Assembly (NCBI RefSeq): GCF_039962115.1
Contig: NZ_JAMPKJ010000043.1
Location: forward strand, 1 to 53,675
Length of the DNA: 53,675 nt
DNA from: Funiculus sociatus GB2-C1
GTDB taxonomy: Bacteria > Cyanobacteriota > Cyanobacteriia > Cyanobacteriales > FACHB-T130
Direction: 5' to 3'
Shown: positions 16,549 to 24,388 of the stretch, piece by piece
How the letters are laid out: the number at the start of each line of letters is the position of its first letter
Position numbering within the stretch: the first letter of the stretch is position 1
Position numbers and translations under genes: made by a program
Notes under the pieces: model-generated
The model's database searches: none
Told to the model about the DNA's origin: nothing
Seen by the model: the letters and a program-made list of their open reading frames with translations, nothing else

Positions 16549-17127
16549 TTAGGGCGATCGCATAATCGGCGGCTTCCAGTCGGAGTAGTTTGCTATGTGA
16601 CCCCAGTATGCCATGTAACCAGTAAGCGCCCAGATGAGAGCAGCTATTATCAGTACAGCTGCGCCAATCATTCGCCAGGTGCGATTAGTTTGCAGATAAA
16701 GTGATGGTGCAGCGAGGACACCACCTAATCCTGTCAGGATGAAGCCGATACCGGATAGGAGTGGCTGTCGTGTCAAATTCAAGTTGATGATCCGCGCCCC
16801 AATTACAATGGCAGCCAAACCAGCGAAGAAGGCGTACATTGCCACTGTTAGTAAGTCCCAACCCTGCGCGATCGCTATTGATGCGGCTACGAATAAAAGC
16901 CCGAATAAAACTGATGTCTCACCATAAGCAATGTTGAAACTGCCAGTAACAGGCCATGTAAAAGTCATGTGTAAGCCAGTTACGAGTGCGATCGCGCCCG
17001 TCATTCCAAAGCCTGGAATCCACCTTTTCTGATTATCGGCACCAAGTCCCCAATACACGTAGGAAGCTAAGATAAACAGCCCCGCTACCATATTGATCAG
17101 CATCAGCGTTATGTAATTGACAAACAC
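16549..17127 (-). CDS. DUF981 family membrane protein
   Basis: A 192-residue integral membrane protein with about six hydrophobic segments. It has the DUF981 look: GFGMTGAIALVTGLHMTFTWP near residue 40-60, YGETSVLFGLLF, and a conserved ILTGLGGVLAAPSLYL. The biochemical role of the family is not known. It ends with the short tail WKPPIMRSP. It starts six bases after the stop of the sugar ABC permease gene on the same strand, so the two are probably cotranscribed, though no functional link is evident. Confidence 0.8.
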   Translation of the reverse strand: MFVNYITLMLINMVAGLFILASYVYWGLGADNQKRWIPGFGMTGAIALVTGLHMTFTWPVTGSFNIAYGETSVLFGLLFVAASIAIAQGWDLLTVAMYAFFAGLAAIVIGARIINLNLTRQPLLSGIGFILTGLGGVLAAPSLYLQTNRTWRMIGAAVLIIAALIWALTGYMAYWGHIANYSDWKPPIMRSP

Positions 17128-17133
17128 GATACT

Positions 17134-18024
17134 CTAACCCTCCTCTCCCCAAGTTCGTAACTGTAGATAGACTAGCACCAGTGTCACCGCTAGCAGCACT
17201 GTCGCGGCGGCGGCGGCATAACCAAAATCAAATTGGGCAAATGCTTGATCGTATATGTAGTACACCAGTAAATTAGTTGAATTTAATGGCCCACCGCCAG
17301 TAATCACATAAACTTGCTCGAAACTTCGCAGTGTAAAAATGGCTGTGGTGACTGTGGCAAAGACTAGAGTAGGTCGCAATCCGGGTAAAGTAATATGCCA
17401 AAATTGTTGCCAGGAATTTGCTCCATCTAGTTCTGCTGCTTCATAGCGACTGGGGGGAATTGCCTGCAAACCTGCCAGAAACACCACCATATTAAAACCT
17501 AGCTGTTTCCAGATACTTAATAATATCAACACTGGCATTGCCCAAATCGTGCTACCTAGCCAGGGAATCGGTTCAATATTGATAGAATTTAGCAGGGCGT
17601 TGACTGGCCCTTCGGTTTGGAACAGCCAACGGAAGCCCAAACCAGCAGCTACGAGACTGGTGATAGAAGGAATAAAATAGGCAGTTCGCAAAATTCCCCG
17701 CAAGGCAAAGGAACGATTTAGCAGCACTGCTAAACCCAAGGGAATAATTAAACTGGGAATAACTGTGGCAATGGTGAAATAAGCGGTGTTACTGAGAACT
17801 TGCCAAAAGTCGGGTGTCAGGAGTAAGCGCAGGTAGTTCTTTAAACCTACGAAGCGGACACCAGCGATGGTAAAACTACCTGTGGTAAAGCTGAGATAAA
17901 ACAGGTAGGCGATAGGCCACAGCAGAAACAGTCCTAGTAAAATTAGGGCGGGAGCAAGGAAAATCCAGGCAGCGATCGCATCATTATCTAGCAGTTGCTT
18001 TTGAGAGAAGTGCGGGGATTTCAT
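17134..18024 (-). CDS. Sugar-type ABC transporter permease (MalF/UgpA family)
   Basis: A 296-residue inner-membrane permease with six hydrophobic segments. The EAA loop that contacts the ATPase is clear: YEAAELDGANSWQQFWHITLP. Also typical are FLAPALILLGLFLLWP near the N-terminus and the GGGPLNSTNLLVYYIY block. The family imports sugars, glycerol phosphate or compatible solutes with a binding protein, a second permease and an ATPase; none of these is beside it, so the substrate is unknown. It starts at ATG-18024 and is divergent from the first pilin-like gene. Confidence 0.92.
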   Translation of the reverse strand: MKSPHFSQKQLLDNDAIAAWIFLAPALILLGLFLLWPIAYLFYLSFTTGSFTIAGVRFVGLKNYLRLLLTPDFWQVLSNTAYFTIATVIPSLIIPLGLAVLLNRSFALRGILRTAYFIPSITSLVAAGLGFRWLFQTEGPVNALLNSINIEPIPWLGSTIWAMPVLILLSIWKQLGFNMVVFLAGLQAIPPSRYEAAELDGANSWQQFWHITLPGLRPTLVFATVTTAIFTLRSFEQVYVITGGGPLNSTNLLVYYIYDQAFAQFDFGYAAAAATVLLAVTLVLVYLQLRTWGEEG

Positions 18025-18115
18025 GGAACGGTTCGCTTGCAGTTGAGTCGGCGTATGGCTATTTTAGCCGGACATTGGGTAAGATCCTGTTAATCTGTTG
18101 GCAGGAAGCGATCGC

Positions 18116-18943
18116 GTGAATCACACCGTCTTCAAGCAACGTTATAAACTAGCAAATCTTCCAATCCTGAGTATATTGCTTGGGCTAATGGCTGTTAGTG
18201 GCTGTAATTCAACCAATACACCTTCAGCTTCTTCCCTAAGTGCTACTCAAGATAAATCAGGGACAGATCGATCAGTGGGACAATCGCAAATAACAAATTC
18301 TTCTTCCCTAAGTGCTACTCAAGATAAATCAGGGACAGATCGATGGGTGGGACAATGGCACATAACAGAGCCATCATCCGGTCAAATTCTGAAGTTTATG
18401 TTCACACCAGAGGGCAAATTATTCTACCTATCCCCTGAAACCTCCTCTAGTCCCATTGCATATGAAATACGTGTCCAAAAGATTTCTGACGCAACAACTT
18501 TACCTCCAAACACTCAAATTGTTGGTATTCAGGAAACATTTAACAATCAAGCAACCAGGGCAAAACAATCTGAAGGGAAAACGTACATTGGTGCGATGAA
18601 CCGTGCCCAACAAGCGTATTACTTGGAAAATAATAAATTTGGTACAACAATCGCGCAGTTGGGTATTGGTATCAAGCCAGAGACAGAGAGTTTTAATTAC
18701 CAAATTCTGCCTCAAGGCAATGGCACTCAAAACGTGATGAACACTGCCAAAGCCAAGCTCCCGAAACTTCATAGCTACACCGGTGCTGTATTTGTTATCG
18801 AAAATAACGGTGAAAATATTACAATGGCGGCAATTTGCGAAACCGATAAACCCTCATCCACTCCGCCTGCCATGCCCACACCTCCGAAGAATGCCTCTGA
18901 ACAAATTCAATGTCCGGCAGGTTCACATTCACTAGAAAAATAA
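18116..18943 (+). CDS. Type IV pilin-like G/H family protein, copy 1 (lipoprotein)
   Basis: Secreted protein of the cyanobacterial G/H pilin-like family, recognised by YIGAMNRAQQAYYLENNKFG (a classic minor-pilin-like block), LGIGIKPETE, the SYTGAVFVIE strand, and a C-terminal Cys pair (AICETDKP and IQCPAGS). Unlike normal pilins it begins with a lipoprotein signal (LLGLMAVSGC), so it is probably membrane-anchored by lipid. GTG-18116 is chosen because AGGAAG lies seven bases upstream; the frame is also open to TTG-18098. After the lipobox there is a 24-codon tandem duplication (18229-18300 and 18301-18372). It is a diverged paralogue of the gene at 19180, and a purN relic lies between them. 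Confidence 0.88.
   Translation: MNHTVFKQRYKLANLPILSILLGLMAVSGCNSTNTPSASSLSATQDKSGTDRSVGQSQITNSSSLSATQDKSGTDRWVGQWHITEPSSGQILKFMFTPEGKLFYLSPETSSSPIAYEIRVQKISDATTLPPNTQIVGIQETFNNQATRAKQSEGKTYIGAMNRAQQAYYLENNKFGTTIAQLGIGIKPETESFNYQILPQGNGTQNVMNTAKAKLPKLHSYTGAVFVIENNGENITMAAICETDKPSSTPPAMPTPPKNASEQIQCPAGSHSLEK
18229..18372 (+). repeat. 72-base in-frame tandem duplication inside pilin-like copy 1
   Basis: Two units of 72 bases (18229-18300 and 18301-18372). The first 43 or so bases are identical (TTCTTCCCTAAGTGCTACTC and onward) and the rest differ at few positions. The unit encodes SSLSATQDKSGTDRxVGQ twice and lengthens the linker after the lipid anchor. Confidence 0.9.
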
Positions 18944-18950
18944 ATGTTGC

Positions 18951-19183
18951 ATGAGTATCAATTCAGCACCACCGGACTCCACACCTAGCTTAATTTCACC
19001 AATCGTTTCTCCCAATCTTTTGAGAGAGCGCTCCCCTTAAAATTAGGTGTGATGGTGTCGGGGAATGGCAGTAATTTTGAGGCTGTTGCGGAAGCGATCG
19101 CGCTAACTTTAGGCTACGCTTTGTATCTCGGTACAATCGATACTGGTAAAATGCTTTTAATCTCTCGGCTGTTACCTGCATGA
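18951..19183 (+). pseudogene. purN: purN relic (frameshifted, internally deleted duplicate)
   Basis: The relic mirrors the intact purN at 19787. It starts ATGAGT and reads MSINSAPPDSTPSLISP against MSNNSASVDPPSLVSP, then meets TAA at 19038-19040. One frame over, from TTA-19037, it resumes LKLGVMVSGNGSNFEAVAEA against purN LKLGVMASGNGSNFEAVAEA. It then jumps over about 120 codons to GTIDTGKMLL, matching VEVDSGKILL of purN, and ends TGA at 19181-19183. The stop overlaps the ATG of the next pilin-like gene. One frameshift and one large in-frame deletion are therefore visible. No functional product is expected. Confidence 0.9.
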
Positions 19184-19779
19184 GTAAGACTTTCTTCAAG
19201 CATTGCTACTTTCAAGCTGGTTTGCCAATCCTGCTTTTACTTGGTTTACTTAGTAGTATCGCCACCAGTGTAAATGCTCAAGATCCAAACCAAACCGACA
19301 GTACGCGAGAAAATCCTTCAACTAGGAACCAAACGGACAGTACGCGAGAAGGTGAAGCTAAACAGTATATTGCCGCAGTGAACCGCGCTCAACAAGCTTA
19401 CTATCTTCAAAACGGTAAATTTGCCACATCGATGCAGCAGCTAGGGCTGGGACTTCAGCGCCAGACACAGAATTATCGCTACAGGATAGTCCTCCAACGT
19501 CAGAATAGTGCTTCTACCTCTGCAACCGAACAGCCGAGTCTATATGGTCAGCCAAGCGATCGCGTCGAGAGTGTGATGATGATTGCCGTTGCTAGACGCC
19601 CTGCACTTAAAAGCTACACAGGGGCAGTGTTTGCCACAATATCTGTGCGTGCAACCAGCACCAGGGCTGTTGTTTGCGAAACCGCTAAACCCTCAGCTTC
19701 GCCTCCGATACCGCAAGATGGTAGAAATCAATCTGGGCAAATTACCTGTCCTGCTGGTTCTCGTTTATTAAGAGGTTGA
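19180..19779 (+). CDS. Type IV pilin-like G/H family protein, copy 2
   Basis: A 199-residue exported protein of the same family as the gene at 18116: YIAAVNRAQQAYYLQNGKFA, LGLGLQRQTQNY, SYTGAVFATI, and the Cys pair VVCETAKP and ITCPAGS. The N-terminus is a signal peptide ending about SVNAQ, not a lipobox, so the two copies differ in how they are secreted or anchored. Just after the signal a 24-base unit is repeated with a 39-base period (19288-19311 and 19327-19350, one mismatch), encoding NQTDSTRE twice. It starts within the ATGA that ends the purN relic and lies seven bases before intact purN. Confidence 0.87.
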   Translation: MSKTFFKHCYFQAGLPILLLLGLLSSIATSVNAQDPNQTDSTRENPSTRNQTDSTREGEAKQYIAAVNRAQQAYYLQNGKFATSMQQLGLGLQRQTQNYRYRIVLQRQNSASTSATEQPSLYGQPSDRVESVMMIAVARRPALKSYTGAVFATISVRATSTRAVVCETAKPSASPPIPQDGRNQSGQITCPAGSRLLRG

Positions 19780-19786
19780 AGGCTGC

Positions 19787-20473
19787 ATGAGTAATAATTC
19801 TGCATCGGTTGATCCCCCCAGCTTAGTTTCACCGTCCGTTTATCCCAGCTTTTTTGGTGATGCTAAACCGTTAAAATTGGGAGTGATGGCATCTGGGAAT
19901 GGCAGTAATTTTGAGGCCGTTGCGGAAGCGATCGCGCAACAGCAACTCAATGCCCAAATTCAAGTTTTAATTTACAATAATCCCGGTGCAAAGGCAGCAG
20001 CACGAGCCGAAAAGTGGGGCGTTCCCACTGTTTTGCTGAATCACCGAGATTTTAAAAGCCGGGAAGAGTTGGATAAAAAAATTGTTGAGACTTTGCAGCA
20101 GTATCAGGTGGAATGGGTGATAATGGCGGGTTGGATGCGAGTCGTCACGCAAGTTTTAGTTGATGCTTTCCCCGACCGAATTATTAATATTCATCCCAGT
20201 TTGTTACCCAGTTTCAAGGGTATCAACGCAGTAGAGCAAGCCTTGAATACTGGGGTAAAAATTACTGGCTGTACGGTTCATCTAGTAAGTGTGGAAGTTG
20301 ATAGCGGTAAGATTTTGCTACAAGCAGCTGTCCCAATTTTGCCTGACGACACCCTAGAAACGCTACACGCCAGGATTCAAGTTCAGGAACACAAGATATT
20401 ACCGCAAGCGATCGCTATATGTCAGCGATCGCATTTTCTCGGTACTGGTGAAGAGGTCGCCTCCCAATCCTAG
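19787..20473 (+). CDS. purN: Phosphoribosylglycinamide formyltransferase (GART)
   Basis: PurN transfers a formyl group from 10-formyl-tetrahydrofolate to GAR, the third step of de novo purine synthesis. The 228-residue product shows the phosphate-binding loop MASGNGSNFEA, the catalytic Asn and His in IINIHPSLLPSF, and the catalytic Asp in HLVSVEVDSGKIL. An N-terminal extension of about 28 residues precedes the usual start of the fold. It follows pilin-like copy 2 by seven bases, the same order as the relic after copy 1, which shows that a pilin-purN unit was duplicated. Confidence 0.96.
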   Translation: MSNNSASVDPPSLVSPSVYPSFFGDAKPLKLGVMASGNGSNFEAVAEAIAQQQLNAQIQVLIYNNPGAKAAARAEKWGVPTVLLNHRDFKSREELDKKIVETLQQYQVEWVIMAGWMRVVTQVLVDAFPDRIINIHPSLLPSFKGINAVEQALNTGVKITGCTVHLVSVEVDSGKILLQAAVPILPDDTLETLHARIQVQEHKILPQAIAICQRSHFLGTGEEVASQS

Positions 20474-20498
20474 TTCCCAGTCCCAGCCTGGAAACTAG
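20473..20498. repeat. 26-base palindromic repeat, second copy
   Basis: Matches 949-974 at 25 of 26 positions. It begins in the purN stop codon and forms an imperfect hairpin (CTAGTTCCCAG with CTGGAAACTAG). Confidence 0.75.
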
Positions 20499-20544
20499 CA
20501 GGTTGCGGTTGCAGCCATGACCGAAGCGAATCAAACCCTAAACT

Positions 20545-21135
20545 TCACAACTTTTTATAGTCCAGCTTCCAAAGGCAACTAGAAATCACATTCGTAGTGA
20601 TGTGAGCCACAATTGGCACTAGCAAATTACCAGTTGCTAAGGCACTATATCCCAACAGCAACCCCACCGTTGTTGCCCAAACTGCATAAGACCATTGCTG
20701 AGGGCTGCTGAGGTGTAATATTCCAAAACAGAAACTCGATCCTACCAACCCAACAACGTTTAACCCCACTGCTGGCAGCATCACACCCCGAAACAACAAT
20801 TCTTCACTCAAACCGGGTAACAGTCCCAGCCAAATTAAATCAAGCCACAATAAAGGTTTTAGCACCAATTCTAGGTAGTAATCTGCGCTGCGCTGGTAAG
20901 CAGGCCAAAGGCGATAGACTATGCTACTAGCACCACTGATTCCCAGCCCCAAGCCCACCCCTAAAAGTAAAGCTTTTACTGTCAGGCTCAGGGGTAGGAG
21001 AGAGATGGAACCAAATTGCAAGCACAGCTTGGAGATTAGCAGCAACACAACAGCTGTCGCCCCCATTGCAATTAGAATTTGGGTGCGCGTCAGGGGTTCG
21101 ATTTCGGGATTCTCAGGAAGCTGTTTTGTCGCCAT
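20545..21135 (-). CDS. CPBP family intramembrane metalloprotease
   Basis: A 196-residue polytopic membrane protein with the CAAX/bacteriocin-processing (CPBP, Abi) motifs: EExxxR as SEELLFRG, FxxxH as FGILH, and HxxxN as HITTN. These residues line the membrane-embedded active site of CAAX prenyl proteases. Bacterial members have varied or unknown substrates, so the function here is unassigned. It converges on purN and follows the DUF3326 gene on the same strand after a 42-base gap. Confidence 0.88.
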   Translation of the reverse strand: MATKQLPENPEIEPLTRTQILIAMGATAVVLLLISKLCLQFGSISLLPLSLTVKALLLGVGLGLGISGASSIVYRLWPAYQRSADYYLELVLKPLLWLDLIWLGLLPGLSEELLFRGVMLPAVGLNVVGLVGSSFCFGILHLSSPQQWSYAVWATTVGLLLGYSALATGNLLVPIVAHITTNVISSCLWKLDYKKL

Positions 21136-21177
21136 TTTGATTTTTGAGTTTTGAGTTTTAGGCTGGGGATTGCCTAC

Positions 21178-22239
21178 TTACTGAATTTCGATTATCGACG
21201 AGAGCGCCATTCTCAGGGCAGATGGACTAATGCCTGCTCGATGAGCTACCAAGACACCCAACGCCTCTAAATATGAGTTTACCCGTAATGCTTTAATTCC
21301 CAGCTGTTCTGGAGGAACTTGCATTTGAGTTTTATTTTCTTGGACGGCAATAATTTGTGCTTTCGACTGGCTGAAGCTGAGGATAGCACTGCCGCCGCAA
21401 GCAGTTGCAGGTACGACGACGGCATCAACTTGTTCTGCCCACATATCTTTAGTTTGACTTAAAGCTGTTTTTGTGGTGATAAATTGAGGTGCGCGGCTAA
21501 GTCCCACCAAAACGCAGGGTAAGAAGGTATAGCCCAACTCTTCGGCAGCCGAGCGGGGAGACAGGTGCGGATCGGGGAGAGATGGCAATAACGCCGGGGC
21601 GTGAGCGCAAGGAATTTGAAAAGTCCGCACGACGAGATGACTAATTACGGCTTCGGCACCAGCCACGGGGTCTACTCCCCGCCCGTGCCGATAATTTTCC
21701 AGGGCTTCGCTTTCGATGTCATCGGGGAAACGGGCAACGACTGCGATCGCTTGGGCCCTCCCCTTGGTAATCAGCACCTCAGCCGCTCGTAACAAACTAT
21801 CTGGATTTCCAATTGTCCCCCAACTGGCTCCAGAAGCGGCTCTTTGCAGTTCCACCTCTAACGGTGCATCAGTTACCACATAGTCAGTGAGATTCAGTCC
21901 CAGCGTGGCTCTGGTAGCATCCGCTGCCTGAATGTGCCGCAGCCGCAATTCTGGTTCAATGGCTTGATCGAGGATTAAACCCACCCGGTTTTGATGTACT
22001 GGTCGCAGTCCCCAGCACGATGACGCGAATTTGTCAAGTCCGTAACCTTCAACATAGAAAGCGTTGGGCAAATTCCAGTAAAGCTGAGCGCCGTTGAGGA
22101 CGTTGGGGTGAGTGATGAGGGTGTCAGAGATTTGAGCGATCGCTCTGGCCACTGGCAGAGCATCCCCCGCATAACCGCCAATTGATGCCCCCACCCCAGT
22201 CGGGACAATCAATACAACCGTGTATTGACGCTGATTCAT
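21178..22239 (-). CDS. DUF3326 family protein
   Basis: A 353-residue soluble protein matching the cyanobacterial and plant DUF3326 family by its N-terminal [55 protein letters not shown] and VVPATACGGSAIL blocks. The Gly-rich VPTGVGASIGG looks like a nucleotide or phosphate loop. The function is not known; no reaction should be read from the name. It lies in a minus-strand row with the small 66-residue gene and the ferredoxin gene upstream. Confidence 0.85.
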   Translation of the reverse strand: MNQRQYTVVLIVPTGVGASIGGYAGDALPVARAIAQISDTLITHPNVLNGAQLYWNLPNAFYVEGYGLDKFASSCWGLRPVHQNRVGLILDQAIEPELRLRHIQAADATRATLGLNLTDYVVTDAPLEVELQRAASGASWGTIGNPDSLLRAAEVLITKGRAQAIAVVARFPDDIESEALENYRHGRGVDPVAGAEAVISHLVVRTFQIPCAHAPALLPSLPDPHLSPRSAAEELGYTFLPCVLVGLSRAPQFITTKTALSQTKDMWAEQVDAVVVPATACGGSAILSFSQSKAQIIAVQENKTQMQVPPEQLGIKALRVNSYLEALGVLVAHRAGISPSALRMALSSIIEIQ

Positions 22240-22287
22240 TTTAAATTTGTCTAACGAGTAAACTCGCCTTGAGCAAACAAAGCCTGT

Positions 22288-22488
22288 CTAAGCAGGGTTT
22301 GCAGCATTGACATCAGATTCCACTGTGACAATTGCTTCAACGTGGGCTTTTTGTTTCTCAATATCTACACTGGTTACAGCCCAGCGTAGAGGTTCACCTC
22401 GTTTTTGCAACTCGACCTCAATTGCCTGATTTAGTTGCACAGGCGATTCTTGGAGATCAATTTCAGCCGTTATGAAGTGTGTTGTCAT
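22288..22488 (-). CDS. Small uncharacterised soluble protein (66 aa)
   Basis: A short acidic protein (MTTHFITAEIDLQESPVQLN...), predicted as mixed helix and strands, with no membrane segment or Cys. Its periodic pattern and the GEPLRWAVTSVD stretch look like a real folded product, and it lies in the same direction as DUF3326, 48 bases upstream of it. I do not recognise the family. Confidence 0.65.
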   Translation of the reverse strand: MTTHFITAEIDLQESPVQLNQAIEVELQKRGEPLRWAVTSVDIEKQKAHVEAIVTVESDVNAANPA

Positions 22489-22544
22489 CTTAATCCCTTC
22501 TAAAAACTTTATCTTCTGGTGTGAAATAACCCCTTTTTAAGGGG

Positions 22545-22681
22545 GCAGGGTGGTTTCATTTATTAAAAGAAAATTCAGTAACGTTGATTTTGGTTGGCGG
22601 TAGGGGCTTTTTGATTGCTATGCCCCTACAAAATGTCGCAATGCCTCGATATTTTCTAAGGGTTGTATGAAACCACCCTGC
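22545..22681 (-). mobile_element. MITE-like element, family A, copy 2
   Basis: A 137-base non-coding unit with the same perfect 15-base ends as 6703-6836. Its reverse complement aligns with copy 1 through nearly the whole length (shared AGAAAATATCGA, TTGCGACATTTTGTAGGG, CCTACCGCCAACCAAAATCA, TTTTCTTTTAATAAATGAAA). The inner palindrome is partly decayed (TAGGGGC ... GCCCCTA retained). Flanks CTTTTTAAGGGGGC and CTTAAAGAGGGC are weakly alike. Confidence 0.8.
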
Positions 22682-22741
22682 TTAAAGAGGGCGCTGGGGT
22701 AATCCCCGCCCCTGTTACCCAATGTGTGGGCGTTAGCCGCC

Positions 22742-23065
22742 CTACTTCTGAAACTGCCCAAATTGCAGTTCATAAAGCTCGTCTTCTTTCTCAGTTTCAA
22801 TCTTCAGATTTGAGCGCGGATAAGCGATACATAGCAACGCATAACCCTGTGCCTGAAGTTCTGGACTAACGCCCATGCCATCAGTCTGATCCACCTTTCC
22901 TTCTACAATTTTAGCTGCACAGGTAGTGCAAACTCCCGCATTGCAGGAACTCGGCAAGTCTATCCCAGCTGCATAGGCAGCTTGGAGGATAATTTTATCC
23001 TCTGGCACTTCTATAGTCTGGCTGGTGCCTTGGTGTTGAATTTCGACGGTGTAAGTTTTAGACAT
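22742..23065 (-). CDS. Plant-type [2Fe-2S] ferredoxin
   Basis: A 107-residue ferredoxin fold with the four cluster ligands Cys41, Cys46, Cys49 and Cys79 in CNAGVCTTC and LLCIAYP. It differs from the main photosynthetic PetF in its Ala/Val around the cluster, its extra C-terminal tail (EDELYELQFGQFQK) and its lower acidity, so it is likely an accessory ferredoxin with its own partners. It starts at ATG-23065 with no clear operon partner upstream. Confidence 0.93.
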   Translation of the reverse strand: MSKTYTVEIQHQGTSQTIEVPEDKIILQAAYAAGIDLPSSCNAGVCTTCAAKIVEGKVDQTDGMGVSPELQAQGYALLCIAYPRSNLKIETEKEDELYELQFGQFQK

Positions 23066-23354
23066 CGTACAAGTCTTAAGCTTGAGACTCCGACTTCTTA
23101 ATTATCCAGATTTTATATTCTATAAGTTAATCATCCCAGTTGCTGTGAAAAACAGGACAGAGGAAAATTTATTGCTTTTGACGCCTACGAGACGCTGACA
23201 GAAGCTTATATAGCAACTCATTCAGCCAAGTAGCGATCGCACACATTTAATTTTGGATTGTGCTTGACAATTGGCGCTTAATGCGAATCTACGAATTCCC
23301 CGGCTGTTGAAGATGCGATCGCACCCTGACTCTAACTGGTGGGCGGCTCGAAAA

Positions 23355-23795
23355 CTACTGGTACTGAATTACCTGCTCAATAAACTTCTGCCAATTATCA
23401 TTAGGAATCCAAATCTGGTGTAAATCTCTCTTCGCATCTTCGTCACTCATGCCTTCATGAATCAGGCGATAAAGATACATAAAGGCTGATACTCTCATGT
23501 TGGCAGCACAATGGACAAAAATATTTTTATCGGCATTGGCTTCCATAACACTGAAAAAACGCCTGACATCATCAATGGTGGGATTTTCCCAAACCACAGG
23601 AATATGTACATATTCCATACCCTGAGTTTCAACTACTTCTTTCTCATCAGGTAAGGCATTTAATGATTCTGGTAATGCTAGATTGACAACCACTTGATAT
23701 CCTGACTCGCTGATAGCTGAAAACTGCTCTTTTGTTGGTTGTCCCGCCGTAGCAATGGAGTCGGATAGTTTCAGAAAGTTGTATATGTCTTCCAT
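23355..23795 (-). CDS. Protein tyrosine phosphatase-like (DUF442/BLH-type) protein
   Basis: The core MEDIYNFLKLSDSIATAGQPTKEQF is the start of a small phosphatase fold: SIATAGQP strand, VVNLALPES, and the P-loop FVHCAANMRVSAF. The loop has Cys and Arg spaced by four residues (C-x4-R), whereas classical protein tyrosine phosphatases have C-x5-R; the beta-lactamase-hydrolase-like (BLH, DUF442) group is also C-x4-R, so I place it there. An Asp suited as general acid lies in NPTIDDVRRFF. The frame opens at 23882; I chose ATG-23795, which gives the usual length of about 146. The substrate is unknown. Confidence 0.8.
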   Translation of the reverse strand: MEDIYNFLKLSDSIATAGQPTKEQFSAISESGYQVVVNLALPESLNALPDEKEVVETQGMEYVHIPVVWENPTIDDVRRFFSVMEANADKNIFVHCAANMRVSAFMYLYRLIHEGMSDEDAKRDLHQIWIPNDNWQKFIEQVIQYQ

Positions 23796-24060
23796 TGAGT
23801 CACCCACAAGATTGATTGGAAGGGCGTTATTTATATATAGTTTCAGAATATTATAGATATTTTGAATTATTTTACCTCCCATATTTTCTTCTACTCATAT
23901 AGCAGCTTGTACCCAAGTAGTCTCGCCTGCGACAGTCTCACCGGCTGCTGTTCGCAGCGCAACGCTTACACTCGCGTGCAATTGCCTGGTATTGCTTTTA
24001 CCTTATAGCGGCCCGGCACCATTGACGATTTCTAGAATAACCCTTTGTCGCTCAAATAAT

Positions 24061-24090
24061 AAAACCGCAGCTTCGTGAAGCTGCGGTTTT
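24061..24090. terminator. Perfect bidirectional hairpin
   Basis: Fourteen-base perfect stem AAAACCGCAGCTTC / GAAGCTGCGGTTTT with a two-base loop, ending in A4/T4 at both sides. It lies 25 bases past the stop of the minus-strand gene at 24115 and very probably ends that transcript. Confidence 0.88.
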
Positions 24091-24114
24091 AGAAATATGC
24101 AAGCCATTGTCTTC

Positions 24115-24351
24115 CTAATAAGAGTAGAAAGTAAAAGCTCCCACAATAACTGTGAAGACAACAGCTTTTAAAATGTTATTGAAAAGTCGTCCTATTTCTG
24201 GGCTATCTCCTAGCACTGCATCATCCTGACCTGCGGTAAAAAACAGCGACCAAGCTTGATTAGCAGTGATAGGTGCAAAGTTGTTGAAATCAGCATTAAA
24301 AACAGTCGGCGCAGACACGGAGCGGACATCTAAATTAAAGTCAGTCTTCAT
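24115..24351 (-). CDS. Small membrane protein next to psb34 (78 aa)
   Basis: A 78-residue product with a polar, Asn/Phe-rich N-terminal part (FNADFNNFAPITANQAWSLFF) and one C-terminal hydrophobic helix (about 58-75, NILKAVVFTVIVGAFTFYS). It lacks the ExxNGRxAMxG chlorophyll-binding motif of high-light-inducible proteins. A good ribosome site (AAGGAG) precedes ATG-24351. It directly follows psb34 (37 bases apart), so it probably belongs to the same thylakoid-protein transcript. I do not recognise the family; a photosystem-associated role is inference from the neighbour. Confidence 0.75.
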   Translation of the reverse strand: MKTDFNLDVRSVSAPTVFNADFNNFAPITANQAWSLFFTAGQDDAVLGDSPEIGRLFNNILKAVVFTVIVGAFTFYSY

Positions 24352-24388
24352 AACAAATCTCCTTGGTTTCTTATACTTTTATGTTTTA

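Noticed and set aside
18229-18372. CRISPR-like direct repeats
   Set aside because: Only two in-frame units inside a gene, with no spacers of constant length and no cas genes in the window.
23150-23300. FDAYETLTEAYIATHSAK-like reading frame as a hydrolase relic
   Set aside because: Eighteen residues with only a loose likeness to a haloacid-type motif; likely chance.
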